DNA of 64,000 nt, from contig NC_134656.1 in assembly GCF_030463565.1 (NCBI RefSeq), positions 3,334,501 through 3,398,500 on the forward strand. The letters run 5' to 3'. Shown here in pieces: positions 26,491 to 38,200 of this stretch (positions within the stretch are counted from its first letter, which is position 1; each line of letters begins with the position of its first letter). The stretch is from Pelecanus crispus (lineage: Eukaryota; Chordata; Aves; Pelecaniformes; Pelecanidae). The notes under the pieces were generated by a model. The model saw nothing but the letters and a program-made list of their open reading frames with translations. It was not told the origin of the DNA and did not search any database. A program made the translations under genes and the position numbers.

Positions 26491-29061
26491 TTTATTTTTT
26501 TCCGGTCTTTACAAAAACTCTCAGACAGCAAGCTTTGGCAAGGTTGCTTAAACAAATGATAGTACAGCTATGTAAAACAGTTTCAATACTTCACCAAAGA
26601 GGTAGGAATATAATGAAACCTAAGCCTCAAATGTATTTCAAATATTTAACTGATTAGGCAGTTTACAGAGACAGATAATCGAGACAGCCCACCAAAGCGT
26701 TAGCTGGATTTACAGAGAAGGCACAGCCAGCAGCGCTGACTTTCCTTTGAAGATCTCGGTTCCGGATTTCCCAGCTTGCAGAGCCAAGGGGTGGCCAAGC
26801 TGCCTGGTTCGAATGCGAGGGATTTAACCTGATCAACTCTTCCACAAGAAATGGTGCAACGAGCAAAGAGAACCAGAATTCGCTCCTTGTGCTCCTGACC
26901 TGCAACGCTGAACGGCCAGGGAAGATGTTGAAAAAAACCCAAATACCCACTTTTTTTTTTTTTCTGTGTCGCTATAGAAAAAGCCATGCAAACAATCCCT
27001 TCGGACTGGACGAGGGACAAGGCTGGCAGAGATGCCTGCATGGCCTCGGGCCTCTTTGGCAAGCCTGGTTTGCATTTGCTGTGTGTGCCCTCCCCATTTT
27101 ACCTGCTGATTTCAAGAGGATTCCCAGCAGTGTTCGTGGGTCCTGGTTCTGCAGCACCCCAGATACAGGGCTGCACCTACGGTAGCAACCAGCCTTTTAG
27201 GGAGGAAAAGAACAGAAGGAGAAAAAAATACTTTCTTATCTCTCTGGCTCCCAATCAGACCACGCTGATGCTATATTCTCTTGCGAAGACATCAGGCAGT
27301 TGCATCTTTATCTCGTAATACCCCCAATAAGTAGCTCAGCTGAGTTTAGTGGCACCTGTTAGCGTCTCTGCAATTAAAAGGCTGTCAGTATTTTCACTGC
27401 AAACCCAGCTAGTCACAAACTTAACGCGGCTCCAACATATCTTCCAAGAAGAGATTTGGCTAAAACAAAAGGAGAAGCAGGGGATAAGTATTTTTTGTTT
27501 TTCAAGGACAATGAATCTGAACCTACAGCTTTCCTGCCCAGCAAGGTCCCTTGGGAAATCTGCTCCCAAGTCTCAGCTGAAGTTTTCTCGTAAGCACTAG
27601 AGAAATCAAAGAGATCCTTTCAGGCTGCAAGCAAGGGGTGGGAGGAAAAGCAATGAATTGCTTTAATATGAAATGTCACATTTAAAATAGATCCTACAAA
27701 ACCAGAAACTGTAGGCTAGTAAATCCTTCCCTTCTGGAAATACTGTGGGTTTTGGTGGGAGTACCACTCAAAATAAGCATGCAGAATCAGGCCTCAAGTA
27801 CATAAAATATAGAATTTGGTACTTAAATTTAAAAATATTTATAAATAACTTAAGACATTCAGGCTCAGAGGCGCGTACAGCCAAGTACTTCCCTCTGGCA
27901 TGGGGAACCGCAGGGATCCACAGCCAGTACTACGGATCCCCAATGCAGAAATTTGCTTTACGCTTAACGTAGAAACGAAACCTGCTCCTTTCAGGCTCTT
28001 TGGAAAGTCTCCCGCACCCCTCCGAGAGCACGTGGAGGACACGTCTAATCAAGCAGAAAGCATTTGGGAGTATAGCTCCATAGCACGGAAGGTGACCTGT
28101 TCTTCCTATACATTCATAGCACATGGCAGAACAGCTCCCGGGGGATTCCTAGGCTGCAGCAACACCGCGAGGTCAGCCCCGCTAAGCCTGGCCACGGGAG
28201 GCTGCAGAAAGCTGCTCGCACGCTGGAGGTGGTCCGCCGTGGCTCGGGGCTGGCGTAAAGCGACCCGGGAGAGGAGGGAGCCCTCGAGTTCTGCCCTCGA
28301 GCAAAGACGGGCTCAGCCGGTCTGAGCCATGTGCTCTGCAACCTCCTGGCTCAGCTCAAGCGCGGCGAGGGCAGGACTGACGCAACCTCACGCCCCTGCG
28401 CGCACAGCAGACATCCAGCCAGCAGACCTCCCCTGAGGGGAAGCCTTGAGTTCGTCCCACGAACCGTTCTCTGGCACGCCTGGCTTGTACCTGTCGAGCA
28501 GGCTGCGAAATGAAGGCACGCGAGGGAGGGTTAAGGTCAGAGGTGCATTTGTTTGGACGATTCCTTTCATGTAGTTCAGACCACGCGTGTCGCGTGGCAG
28601 CCCGGGCCGGCCACCCTCCCTGCACACAGAGCAGCAGGGCATGGAGGCACGCGCGCCCGGCGTGCCGAAGCAGCTGCCCTCAGCAAGCGACCGCTCCGGG
28701 GCAGAGCATGCAAACCACGGCTCCCTTCGGAGACAAGCCGGGTAAGCTGCTTTGGCCACGCGGGTATTTGCCCACTAGCCACGGACCGGGGCAAACCAGT
28801 CACACGGGCCGTACCCTCACTGGAGATGTTGGGCTGGATGGCCCTACAGGCCATCAGCCATGCCCTGAGCAAAAAATGAACTCTAGATTTCTTTTCTCCC
28901 ATGGGTTTCATTCAGACCCATTATGTACTTGGTCTCAGTACATTTTTTTTCCTGTTAAACACCTAAAAAAAAAAAAAAAAAAAAAGTTCTTTGGCACTTG
29001 TGCGACAATGACACATAGACGTGACGCTCTCCTGTCCTCTGGCTGCTTGCTGGACTCATCT
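26491..29061 (-). other. SLC17A9: Possible SLC17A9 3' UTR and candidate poly(A) signals
   Basis: No splice-linked exon or other gene is visible here. On the minus strand the only AATAAA is at 26496-26491, and an ATTAAA lies at 27667-27662; either could end the SLC17A9 transcript. A run of 21 A on the plus strand (28965-28985) gives T21 followed by AG on the minus strand about 80 bases after the stop, which resembles a splice acceptor but has no reading frame behind it. The extent of the UTR is a guess. Confidence 0.3.
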
Positions 29062-29225
29062 CTAGAGGTCCATATATGTAGAGTCTGTGTCCACCCTCTG
29101 CGCCTCTCCAAACATGAGGAAGGCACAGAGGCCAACGCTGTTAACAGCAGCCACCAGGTTGAAAACAGAAACCCAGGAGCCAGTCGTTTCAATCAAGTAG
29201 CCAGCCAAGTACACGCAAACGACAC
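29062..29225 (-). CDS. SLC17A9: SLC17A9 exon 13 (terminal coding exon)
   Basis: 164 bp of coding sequence, acceptor CCCCAG|GTGTCG, stop TAG at 29064-29062. It encodes [17 protein letters not shown], helix 12 ([20 protein letters not shown]) and the tail [14 protein letters not shown], closely matching the human C-terminus. The 3' UTR continues to lower coordinates. Confidence 0.95.
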
Positions 29226-32200
29226 CTGGGGCAGGAGGGAAGAGAAAGAAATGCAAAGGCTCGGGGGCCAGATCCTGCCCACCTGCGAGGAGAGCAGTCC
29301 CCAGGACAGGATGAGCTGCAGGGGGGTACCTTACCTAGGAGGGCTCCACCTGTATTCCCAACACCTGTAAAGAAAAGAAAGAAATTCAAAACCCACAGAC
29401 GGGGCGGCTTCATCCGGGCTCCCACCCGGCCCCCGCCCTGGGTGCACAGCTAAACGAGCTCCCACCCTGGCTGATTAAGTGATCAGACAGAAATCCACGG
29501 AACGAGCTCGTTGGAATTGCAACCAGCCCGGGGACTACGCTAAACGCCTCGCTGGTGGGCAGCTGATGGGACAACCAACGCTCGGCCTCCTCGCCCCCCT
29601 CGGAGCAGGCAAGCGCTTGGCAAGCTGGCAGGCGCGCCCGTGCGGCTACCTGCCCCCGGCAACGGCAGCTGCATCTCAGAAGGAAGCTGCGGCTGCGCAC
29701 ACGGAGCAGACGTTGCACAGAGCTGCTCCTGCTCAAACCTGAACGCTGACCGCCGCGTCCCCCCTCTTCCCAGACGCACCGCCTCTCCAGCGCAAGCGAA
29801 ACCCCGCGGGAATCCTTACCGAACAGTAAGCCGGCGCACGACGGGGCCAGATCCTGTACGTTTACTGAAATGCCACTAGTGAGAAAGAGAGGGGGGAAAT
29901 GGCTGCTTTAATGGAGCGCAACCGCTTTTTCGTCATTTGCCAGAGTTTAGTGTGTCAAGCAAAAGGAAGGGATCCTAGACAATGAATGGCACTGTCAGGA
30001 GAAAGGAGGAAAAGGATTCAACTCAAAGCGTTCAGAGGGGCGGACTGCAATTCCCCTCCTGCTTCACCTCCCGAATACCTGCCCTCCCGCACGCCAAGCC
30101 CTTCCCCACGCCGGAGCTTTGCTGGATCAGTTCCAGCGCAGCGGGCGCTGACCTCCACCGGCCTCGCGGGGACCAACGCGCGATGCTCAGACCGGCGCCA
30201 GTTCTTGCTCTGACAGTCACGACGGAGGCAGCCTCCTCCAAGATCCCGAAATGCCAGGTGTGGGTAAGAGCTACGGGCCCCAGCTACTGTCGTTATCACG
30301 GTCGTTACCTGTGGTTAAAGGTCTGAAGTCCGACAGAGGCGGAGGCGAACACTATCGCTTTGCAAAAACTGGAGGTCTGGCCCAGGCACAAAGCAAAAAT
30401 GCTTGAGACGCCGGAGCCAATGACCTGGAAGAAAGGGAAAATTAAATACCACAGCACATTTTCTGTAAGGAAGAAAGCAACTGCTTTCACGGACACACCG
30501 TTCCCTTTTACAATGGCAAGAGCTCGTACGCGCCAGGTGCTTCTCAAGCCCTTTTTCTCGCCCGTGTCCTGCCTTTCTGTGTCAGAGGTCTGTCCGGAGG
30601 GATGCAACGCTGCGGATACGCTGTGCTCTCACCTGGCATTTCTATTTCTGCTCATCCTTGTATGGCTATTTCCTAGTCTCTAAGGAAGTGATGGCATATG
30701 GTTGGCCATGAAAGAAAACCTCTTTGGAGCACTCACAAATCTCTGTGCTCAACATCACCACTGGTCCATGCTCTGTTCCTTGGTCAGGGTTTTCCTCTGG
30801 ATTTCATTTCCCATACGCACTGACCACCAGTCTATCTGCGAAGCTAGAAAACCTTTTCTCTTTCCACCCATAACCACCAACCCAGCTCCATAAGAGGTCT
30901 CATGTGCCGTGCAAGCAGAGCTCAGCAGGTAGCTCAGGTGTCACTCCTGTGGCCTCAGCTCTCTTACCTGCATGAACTTACGAATGGTGATGGTTTTGTA
31001 CCCTGGAAGAGAAAGGGAGAGTTGCAGTTAAGCACAGCTCACCAGGTCTCCTTGTTCTCCAGCCACAAGACTACAGGGTAAGTGGATTTCAGATGGCGAG
31101 ATTTCATCTCCAGGTGGACATTGCGATGGAGATCAAAGGGAGCCCCAAACACATGGATGGGATTTGGACCCTGCAGTATTTATTCTGCTTTCATATCAGA
31201 ACCTCACCTTGTCTATTTGCTGGGTCTGCTCCCTACCAACAAGCCCATTCCCTCCCACCCAGGTCCTCTTTCCACATCACATAAAATAAGGGCTGAAGAA
31301 AAGCCAGAAGAGCTCTTACCCTGGTTGATTAAATGATCAGACAGAAATCCACTGAACAAGCTCGTTGGAATTGCAACCAGCCAGGGGACTACATTAAACA
31401 CCCAACCCTAAAAGGAAGCAAAAATCAAGAGAGGTTTGCTGTCGGAGCTGAGTTCGTTTGCAAATATTTTATTTGATAGTCTGTGATATCTGTAGAAAGG
31501 GGAAAAAAATGAAGTGATCAGGAACTTCTTGCAGGATCTCTACCCACTTTGCACAGCAAGCTCTCAGCTACACCCTGCACCACTCCAAAATCTGTAAGGT
31601 GGCAGGCGCATTACGGGGCTGTAGCATTCGGTAGGTTTGTTGTCTTTCCTTCTGCCCCCGTGACCCTGCATCCAGCGGGGAGGCAGAAAGCTCTGTCTGC
31701 TCTGGGAAAGAGGGATTGAACGTGGCAAAGTTTACTGTTCAGCACGGAGATGTGGCAGAGAGCCACAGAGCCCTGGAATGCAAGCTGTAGATTTTACTCT
31801 GCCCCGTGGGTCATCAGTAAAGCTGTCGGCAAAATTTCCGACATCGGCTTCAACCTCATTAGCAGCGTTACTGTGAAGCTGAGGGAACATAGCTGGATTT
31901 TCTAATGCCAGGATTAGGTAACATTATGGGTAGCAACATACTTTGGCCTATTTTCAATTAAGCACGCTTGCTACAGTTGTAATCACAGATGATTACTGGT
32001 CATCTGGATTACAGCTGCTCAGAGGCGTTTTGGTGTCCAGATCCCAGGAGGAGCTGGAATCAGTGCGGGCTGGGCTGGGTTTCATCTCAGCTGCTTGAAG
32101 CTGCCCATCCATCCGTCGTGCCCTGCATCTCCCCCTTTGCTCAGAGCCCATCACCCCGTGCAGGCGTCCCTCCCTGCCTCGCCTGCCTCCAGGATGCTCA

Positions 32201-35200
32201 GGAGGGCTCAGTGATCTTGGGTTTGAACAATCCTGTTTCAGCTGCTCCTGGAAATCGTAGCAGGGCCCATCTGCACCTTTCAGTGCCTTTGAAACTTCGG
32301 GTCTTGGTCACTTTTGAAAATAATACCGCATAGGGCTTGGGGGGTAGTAACTCTGGTGCCTGTTAACACCAGCTGGGGTTGCTCAGCAGCTCAATCCCAA
32401 CACGCCGAACCACCCTTGTCTCATCCCTACAGCCCATCACGCAGAGCAGGGCGAGCCGGGACCCCCCATCACCTCCGTCCAGGTGGGCTGGAGGCAGCTG
32501 CCGAGGCAGCGGTGAAGGCGGCTCACCTGCAGAAAGGGACTCTGACCAGTAGGTGACATAGGTTTCCCACATTAAGGATTATCGCCCATCCTTTAAAATC
32601 AAGCATCCTCAAGCGCCGTTTTATTAAAATGTATGAAGCGCTTAGCAGATGCAGGAACGCATATAGAGCATCTTACATAAGGGCACCGTGATCTAATGCT
32701 TAACAGATGGTAAATTACTGCCGCGCAAGCATATTACTCGAGGTGCACAGATCTTGTCACAACAATATGTTTGCTGGTTTAATACCTGATTTTAATATAA
32801 ATATCAAGTATGCCATAAAGCACCTTACACTTGTAATACGACAAGGCATTTGTAAGCAGCTCTGGAAATTGTAAAAACCAAACAGAGCCATGGTGGAAAA
32901 GATTGTCTGAGTTTCTGAGAACAGGAAGATCAAAATACTAGCTCTCAGCCCAGATGAGTATTGCCTAGGTTTCTGAAAAATGGGAACATCATTTGTGTTG
33001 AGGAGAGGGAAGCTTTTCTAGCATTTTTGAAGCACAGGTTATTAATGGTAATTATCATTTTTGCGGGCAGGTCTGAGCTATACATGTGAGTGCAGTTAAA
33101 AACCCCGTGCGAACCCAGGAGTGAATGGCTTGATGGTCATTTGCAACAGCATAATGTCATGAGGTATGTGCCATTCCAAAACCATCCTCTCCTCCGAAGA
33201 AAAAGAGTCGAAAACCCAAATGTAACCCTCTCTCCCCTGCCTGGAAGGTGCCCCAGCTCTTCCTCACTTCAGCATCCCTAAACAAGCGAGTAGAAACCAG
33301 CCTCTGCCTGCCTGGAGGGAGGATGCTTGCTTGCATCTCCAAATGCACGTGTGGGGGGGTAACAGCTCCCAGCCCCGCAGGGAAGCCTCCCGCCTCCTCC
33401 TGCCTCCCAGCCTGCTCTCACCAGGTCCCTCTGCCATCATCTTCCTCCCTAACCGACCCGTTTCGGCCGGCACCCAGCACGACCTCATTTGCACGGAGAC
33501 CGGCAATGCCTGTGTCTCAGAGCCGCCTTACCTTCGACTCGGGGAAAGTTTCCTTAAAGAAAGTTGGCAGCCAGGAAAGAAGAGTGAAAAACGTGCTGGC
33601 CGTCGAAAGCTGAGCGATGATGACAGCCCTGAAAATACACAGCGGGGAGGAAATAATCAGGAGTGGCAGGTCACACTGGGTGGGAAACGGGCACTCGAGC
33701 AACCCCGTATTTCAGTTCCTGCTCTATAAATAAATCCCTCACAGCGCTACAACTGCTTCCTGAGATTTCTTCATAGATAACTACTCCTTTTGGCTTGCCA
33801 CTCGCAGCACCACGCGTTCCTTCGCCGCCCTCACTGCACAGCGCCCGGGCGGGCGCCTGGCATCGGCCCCTGGCTCGAGGCGAGGTGACCTGCAGCGGCA
33901 ATCACGCCAGCGCGTTGCCCACCAGTCCCTTCGAGCGCTGCAAGAGCTGTCCTGCTCCCAGAGGGGTTGCTTGGGGTTTTCTAGGGATCTGTTACCAGCA
34001 GATGCTGTATGGTCGCTCAAGGCAGGAATGGGCTTGCTGCCCTGCAGCCCCATCGCCCTCCTCGCCGTCTTTAAACGGCACTTGGGAACACGCCTGGATG
34101 AGCTTCAGTACCAAACGCAGAATCCCAGAGGAAAAACGGCTATTAAAAAGATGCTTTGCCAGCAATGAGGACACAGCCTGTGCCACCCAGTGCCCCTGAG
34201 CAGCACTTCTTAGGAGCCCATTACAAGCAGCATTTCTAACAAGACCGGTGGAGAATATCCCTCCGGAGGAGCACACAACCCACACAGGGAACAGGCTGCA
34301 AAGGCGGAAGATTTGCCAGTAATATTCAAGCCTGACGTTCCTCCGGACAGAACATAAACCACCTTTTGTCAAGCTTACCTTTTTAGTTCTTTATTTATAC
34401 AGAAGGGATTAGAAAACCTGGTCTTATTTCCCAAATATATAAATAAGTGGACAAAATACACACAGGCAGAAGAAATAAGCAGAGAGAGGAGAAAAAGCCC
34501 TGGGAAGGAGGGTGCTCCCCAGCCCTGCCGACACTCGAGCCCACTGCAGCTGCCTACCATATCGGTGCCTTCTTAAACAGCTGCTTCCAGGGAACTTTGG
34601 TCTGCTTGGATATCGAGAGGCCTCTCATTAAATAATCTATGGGGATGATGAGTTCTGCAGGGAAGAAAATATACAAAGGAAAGCTCTGATCAGTAATTTT
34701 CTGTGCAGCTGGAGGGAGCCCTGGGAGACTGCTATACAGCTAGCTTTAATCTCTTTCTAACTCTTTTTTTTGGCAATATCAGCACTGGATGCTCGTGAAA
34801 ACACCTTGTTCTGTTGACCAAAATTTTTCCACGGCATTCACAATTTCCCCATCCAGCCACCTTCACCCATTTGTTATATCTCGTGTTATAATTAAACAGA
34901 AATCTCTTTGGGCAAGGATCAGGTTTGGATTTGGTGCAGCACCAGGCACACACCAGGCTCCTGATGGGCTGAGCTCCTACGTACCACGCTCACACTAATA
35001 CTGCTGTAGCCAGGTGTAATGGTTTGCTCATGTGTGGAATTACTCCCAGACAGTTATTTGGGAAGAGATATCCTGGATTAACTGGTTTTTAAAAGCTCTA
35101 TGTGTAGATGCTCTTAGTTTGGAATAAGTATCTTGCCCTGCTTTAGCTTAATCCACTTTGAAGATCATGCTCGGTTTGGTTTTTTTCACTGGTGCTTAAG

Positions 35201-38200
35201 AGTACTGAGGAGGCAGATCAGGCTCTCGACAGCAATATAATCCAGCGTGGGACTTGAAATAGGAAATCAGCAATGCAAGAGCTCAGAACCTTGTTTCTGG
35301 GTTTAGCATCTTGGGTCAGACACAGCGTGTATTACAGAAGACATCTCAACAAAAGGTCTTTGTGTAAAACCAGGCACGATCTCGGAAACACAGGGGGTTT
35401 GCAGAAAATAACCGGGAGGGTCCCGCAGCCTCAGGAGCGCGGGCAGCCCGAGGGACGCAGGCGGCCGGACTTACCTTTCTCACTCAGGAGATACTTGCAG
35501 GTGCAGTAAACCCAGAGCAAAGTGAGCAAACCAGAGAAGTAGAAAACGCTCTCCCAGCCGTACCAGTCCAGGAGGAGAGACCCTGCACCGCCGATCACCA
35601 GCGTCCTGCAAGGGAAGCCACACTCGGATTGACAGGTCTGGCTGAGAGCGCTTGCACTGCACGCATCGACGGGAGAGGCTCCCTGGGGAGGGTGCTGCGT
35701 GCCACTAAATGCACTCGAAAGAGCCGTCCGTCGCTGCGTGTGCAGGCGCTGCCCGCCCGCCCGGTCACCCTGTGACTCTGCAGCCTGCCCTGTTCCCTGC
35801 GTGGCATCTCGGGATCCTCAGCCGGGGAGGAGAAACCCCTGAGGGACCTCAGGTTGACCTGCCCCGCACCGAAACACGCTCATCGGGGAAAGAACATGAG
35901 GTTGCTGGTTTGCAGAAAGTATCTACATGTATCTTCTCCCATGTGGTTAGCGATAGGACGAGAGGAAATGGGCTCAAGCTGCGCCAGGGGAGGTTTAAGT
36001 TGGAAATTAGGAAAAATTTCTTCACGGAAAGGGTGGTCAAGCATTGGAACAGGCTGCCTAGAGAGGTGGTGGAGTCCCCATCCCTGGAAGTGTTCAAAAA
36101 ACGGGCAGAGGTGGCACTTCGGGACATGGTTTAGTCTGGTCTAACCTTGATTGGTTTAGTGTGGACTTGGTAGTGTAGGTTAATGGTTGGACTGGATGAT
36201 CTTAAAGGGCTTTTCCAACCTAAATGATTCTGTGATTCTATGAGTCTGTCTCAGGGAATCAGCAAAAGGAATGAGTACACTGGAAAACTAAGTGATAAAA
36301 CGCAGTAATATTTGTATTTGGCTTTTAAGCAACCCTTCCCTTTAGAAAGGTAATTCTCATGGAGATTAGCAGAGATGGGGAAGTTGTATTATCTCCATCT
36401 ATCAGGGAGGACAGATGACCAGTCTCAGGCTGACCCTTGCTCTTCCTACTGAATCAGGCTGTTTCCCATAGTAATTAAATGTTGCAAGCGCTCTTCAAAG
36501 TCTGGCTTGAAAAGAAAGGAAAAAAAAAAAACCATAAATCCTTGACATGCACGACAGCAACTGCCTGAGGCTTCCTCAGCTGCAGCCGGTATCCTCAAGG
36601 ACCCAGGAATCCACGTGTACTTGGCTGCGAGTTTTGCCTCCAACTATCTAATGGCATTTTATCACGTACCATGTCCGGAGACTGTAACTCACTGCTGAAA
36701 GCCTTTTGAACTTACCCAAACTGCGAGCCAGTCCCCACTGTGCTGTAGGTGAAGGCTCGCTCGCCCTCCCGGACCTTCTGGGACAGCAGGCTGGCCAGGG
36801 ACGGGAAATACACCCCTGCGAGCAGCGGGAGAAGGCAGGGAGCAGTCAGGCTCCTGTGCCCTCGTGAGCAAATCAAAAGCAAATTGAAAAGATCCAGCAG
36901 GAGCTAAACACCGAGACAAAGCAGCAAGACCTTTGGTGAATTCAAAGCGGGGATATAAAATAAAATAAGTGAATGCATCGCCATGAAAGGTTGGTTTGTG
37001 CCTTCTCCGTAATCCCCTGCTTCATCACCACCGCTGCCGCAAATCCATCGGTGCCGACGCGCTTCTCCCGACGGTCCCCCAGTGCTGCAGCTCGGAAGGA
37101 GGGAAGGGAAGTCATCCCGAATTACCCACATTTTTGGCAAGGACCAATTTTCCCCAAGCGCTTTGAAGGAGTTTTAAAACGCGGAAAATCAAACAGGAAC
37201 GGTTTGAAAATGCGGAAAATCAAACAGGATCAGTTTTAAAATGCAGAAAGCCAAACAGGAACGGTGATGATTTCAGAAGGCAGTGGCCCTTGTCGGGCAG
37301 GGAGATTTCTACAGGGGAACGATTTGTCAGCGACTTTCTCTAGAAACGTCACTGGTTTTTTCCCCTGGAAGTTCTGGATGTGGAGGCAGTTTTGAGGCAC
37401 AGGATTGCTCCAGCACACAGAAGGGTTCACGCACTGCAAGCCACACGACGTGCATCTGAATTTACTGCACGCGAGCCGCCCTGCAAGGAAGGCCCTGGGC
37501 AGACAGACAGACAGACGCTCAGGACAGGGGTCTCAAGGAAGCCCCTGGGCAGACAGACAGACAGACAGACGCTCAGGACAGGGGTCTCAAGGAAGCCCCT
37601 GGGCAGACAGACAGACAGACAGACGCGCAGGACAGGGGTCTCAAGGAAGGCCCTGGGCAGACAGACAGACAGACAGACGCTCAGGACAGGGGTCTCAAGG
37701 AAGCCCCTGGGCAGACAGACAGACAGACAGACGCTCAGGACAGGGGTCTCAAGGAAGCCCCTGGGCAGACAGACAGACAGACGCACGCTCAGGACAGGGG
37801 TCTCAAGGAAGCCCCTGGGCAGACAGACAGACAGACTCACGCTCAGGACAGGGGTCTCAAGGAAGCCCCTGGGCAGACAGACAGACAGACAGACAGACGC
37901 TGAGGACAGGGGCCTCAAGGAAGCCCCTGGGCAGACAGGCAGACAGACAGACAGATGGACGCTGAGGACAGGGGTCTCAAGGAAGCCCCTGGGCAGACAG
38001 ACAGACAGACAGACGCTGAGGACAGGGGTCTCACCTTGCAGCAACCCCATGAGGAACCTGGAGGAGGTCATAAAAAGGAGGTGGGCAGAAGTGACGTGGG
38101 TGAGCAGCGGGGTGAGGACGGTGAGGAACCCCCAGGCCGACGCCGAGAGGAGGAGGACCTTCTCACCTCCTATTCTGGAAGACAGAAAACACGTTATCAA

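Noticed and set aside
28965-28995. T21-AG on the minus strand as an extra SLC17A9 3' splice site
   Set aside because: It lies after the stop codon, and no donor or continuing frame matches; it is more simply a homopolymer in the 3' UTR.
28510-29370. 286-codon plus-strand frame
   Set aside because: It runs antisense through SLC17A9 exons 12 and 13 and their UTR and contains a lysine run from poly-A. No homology was recognised.
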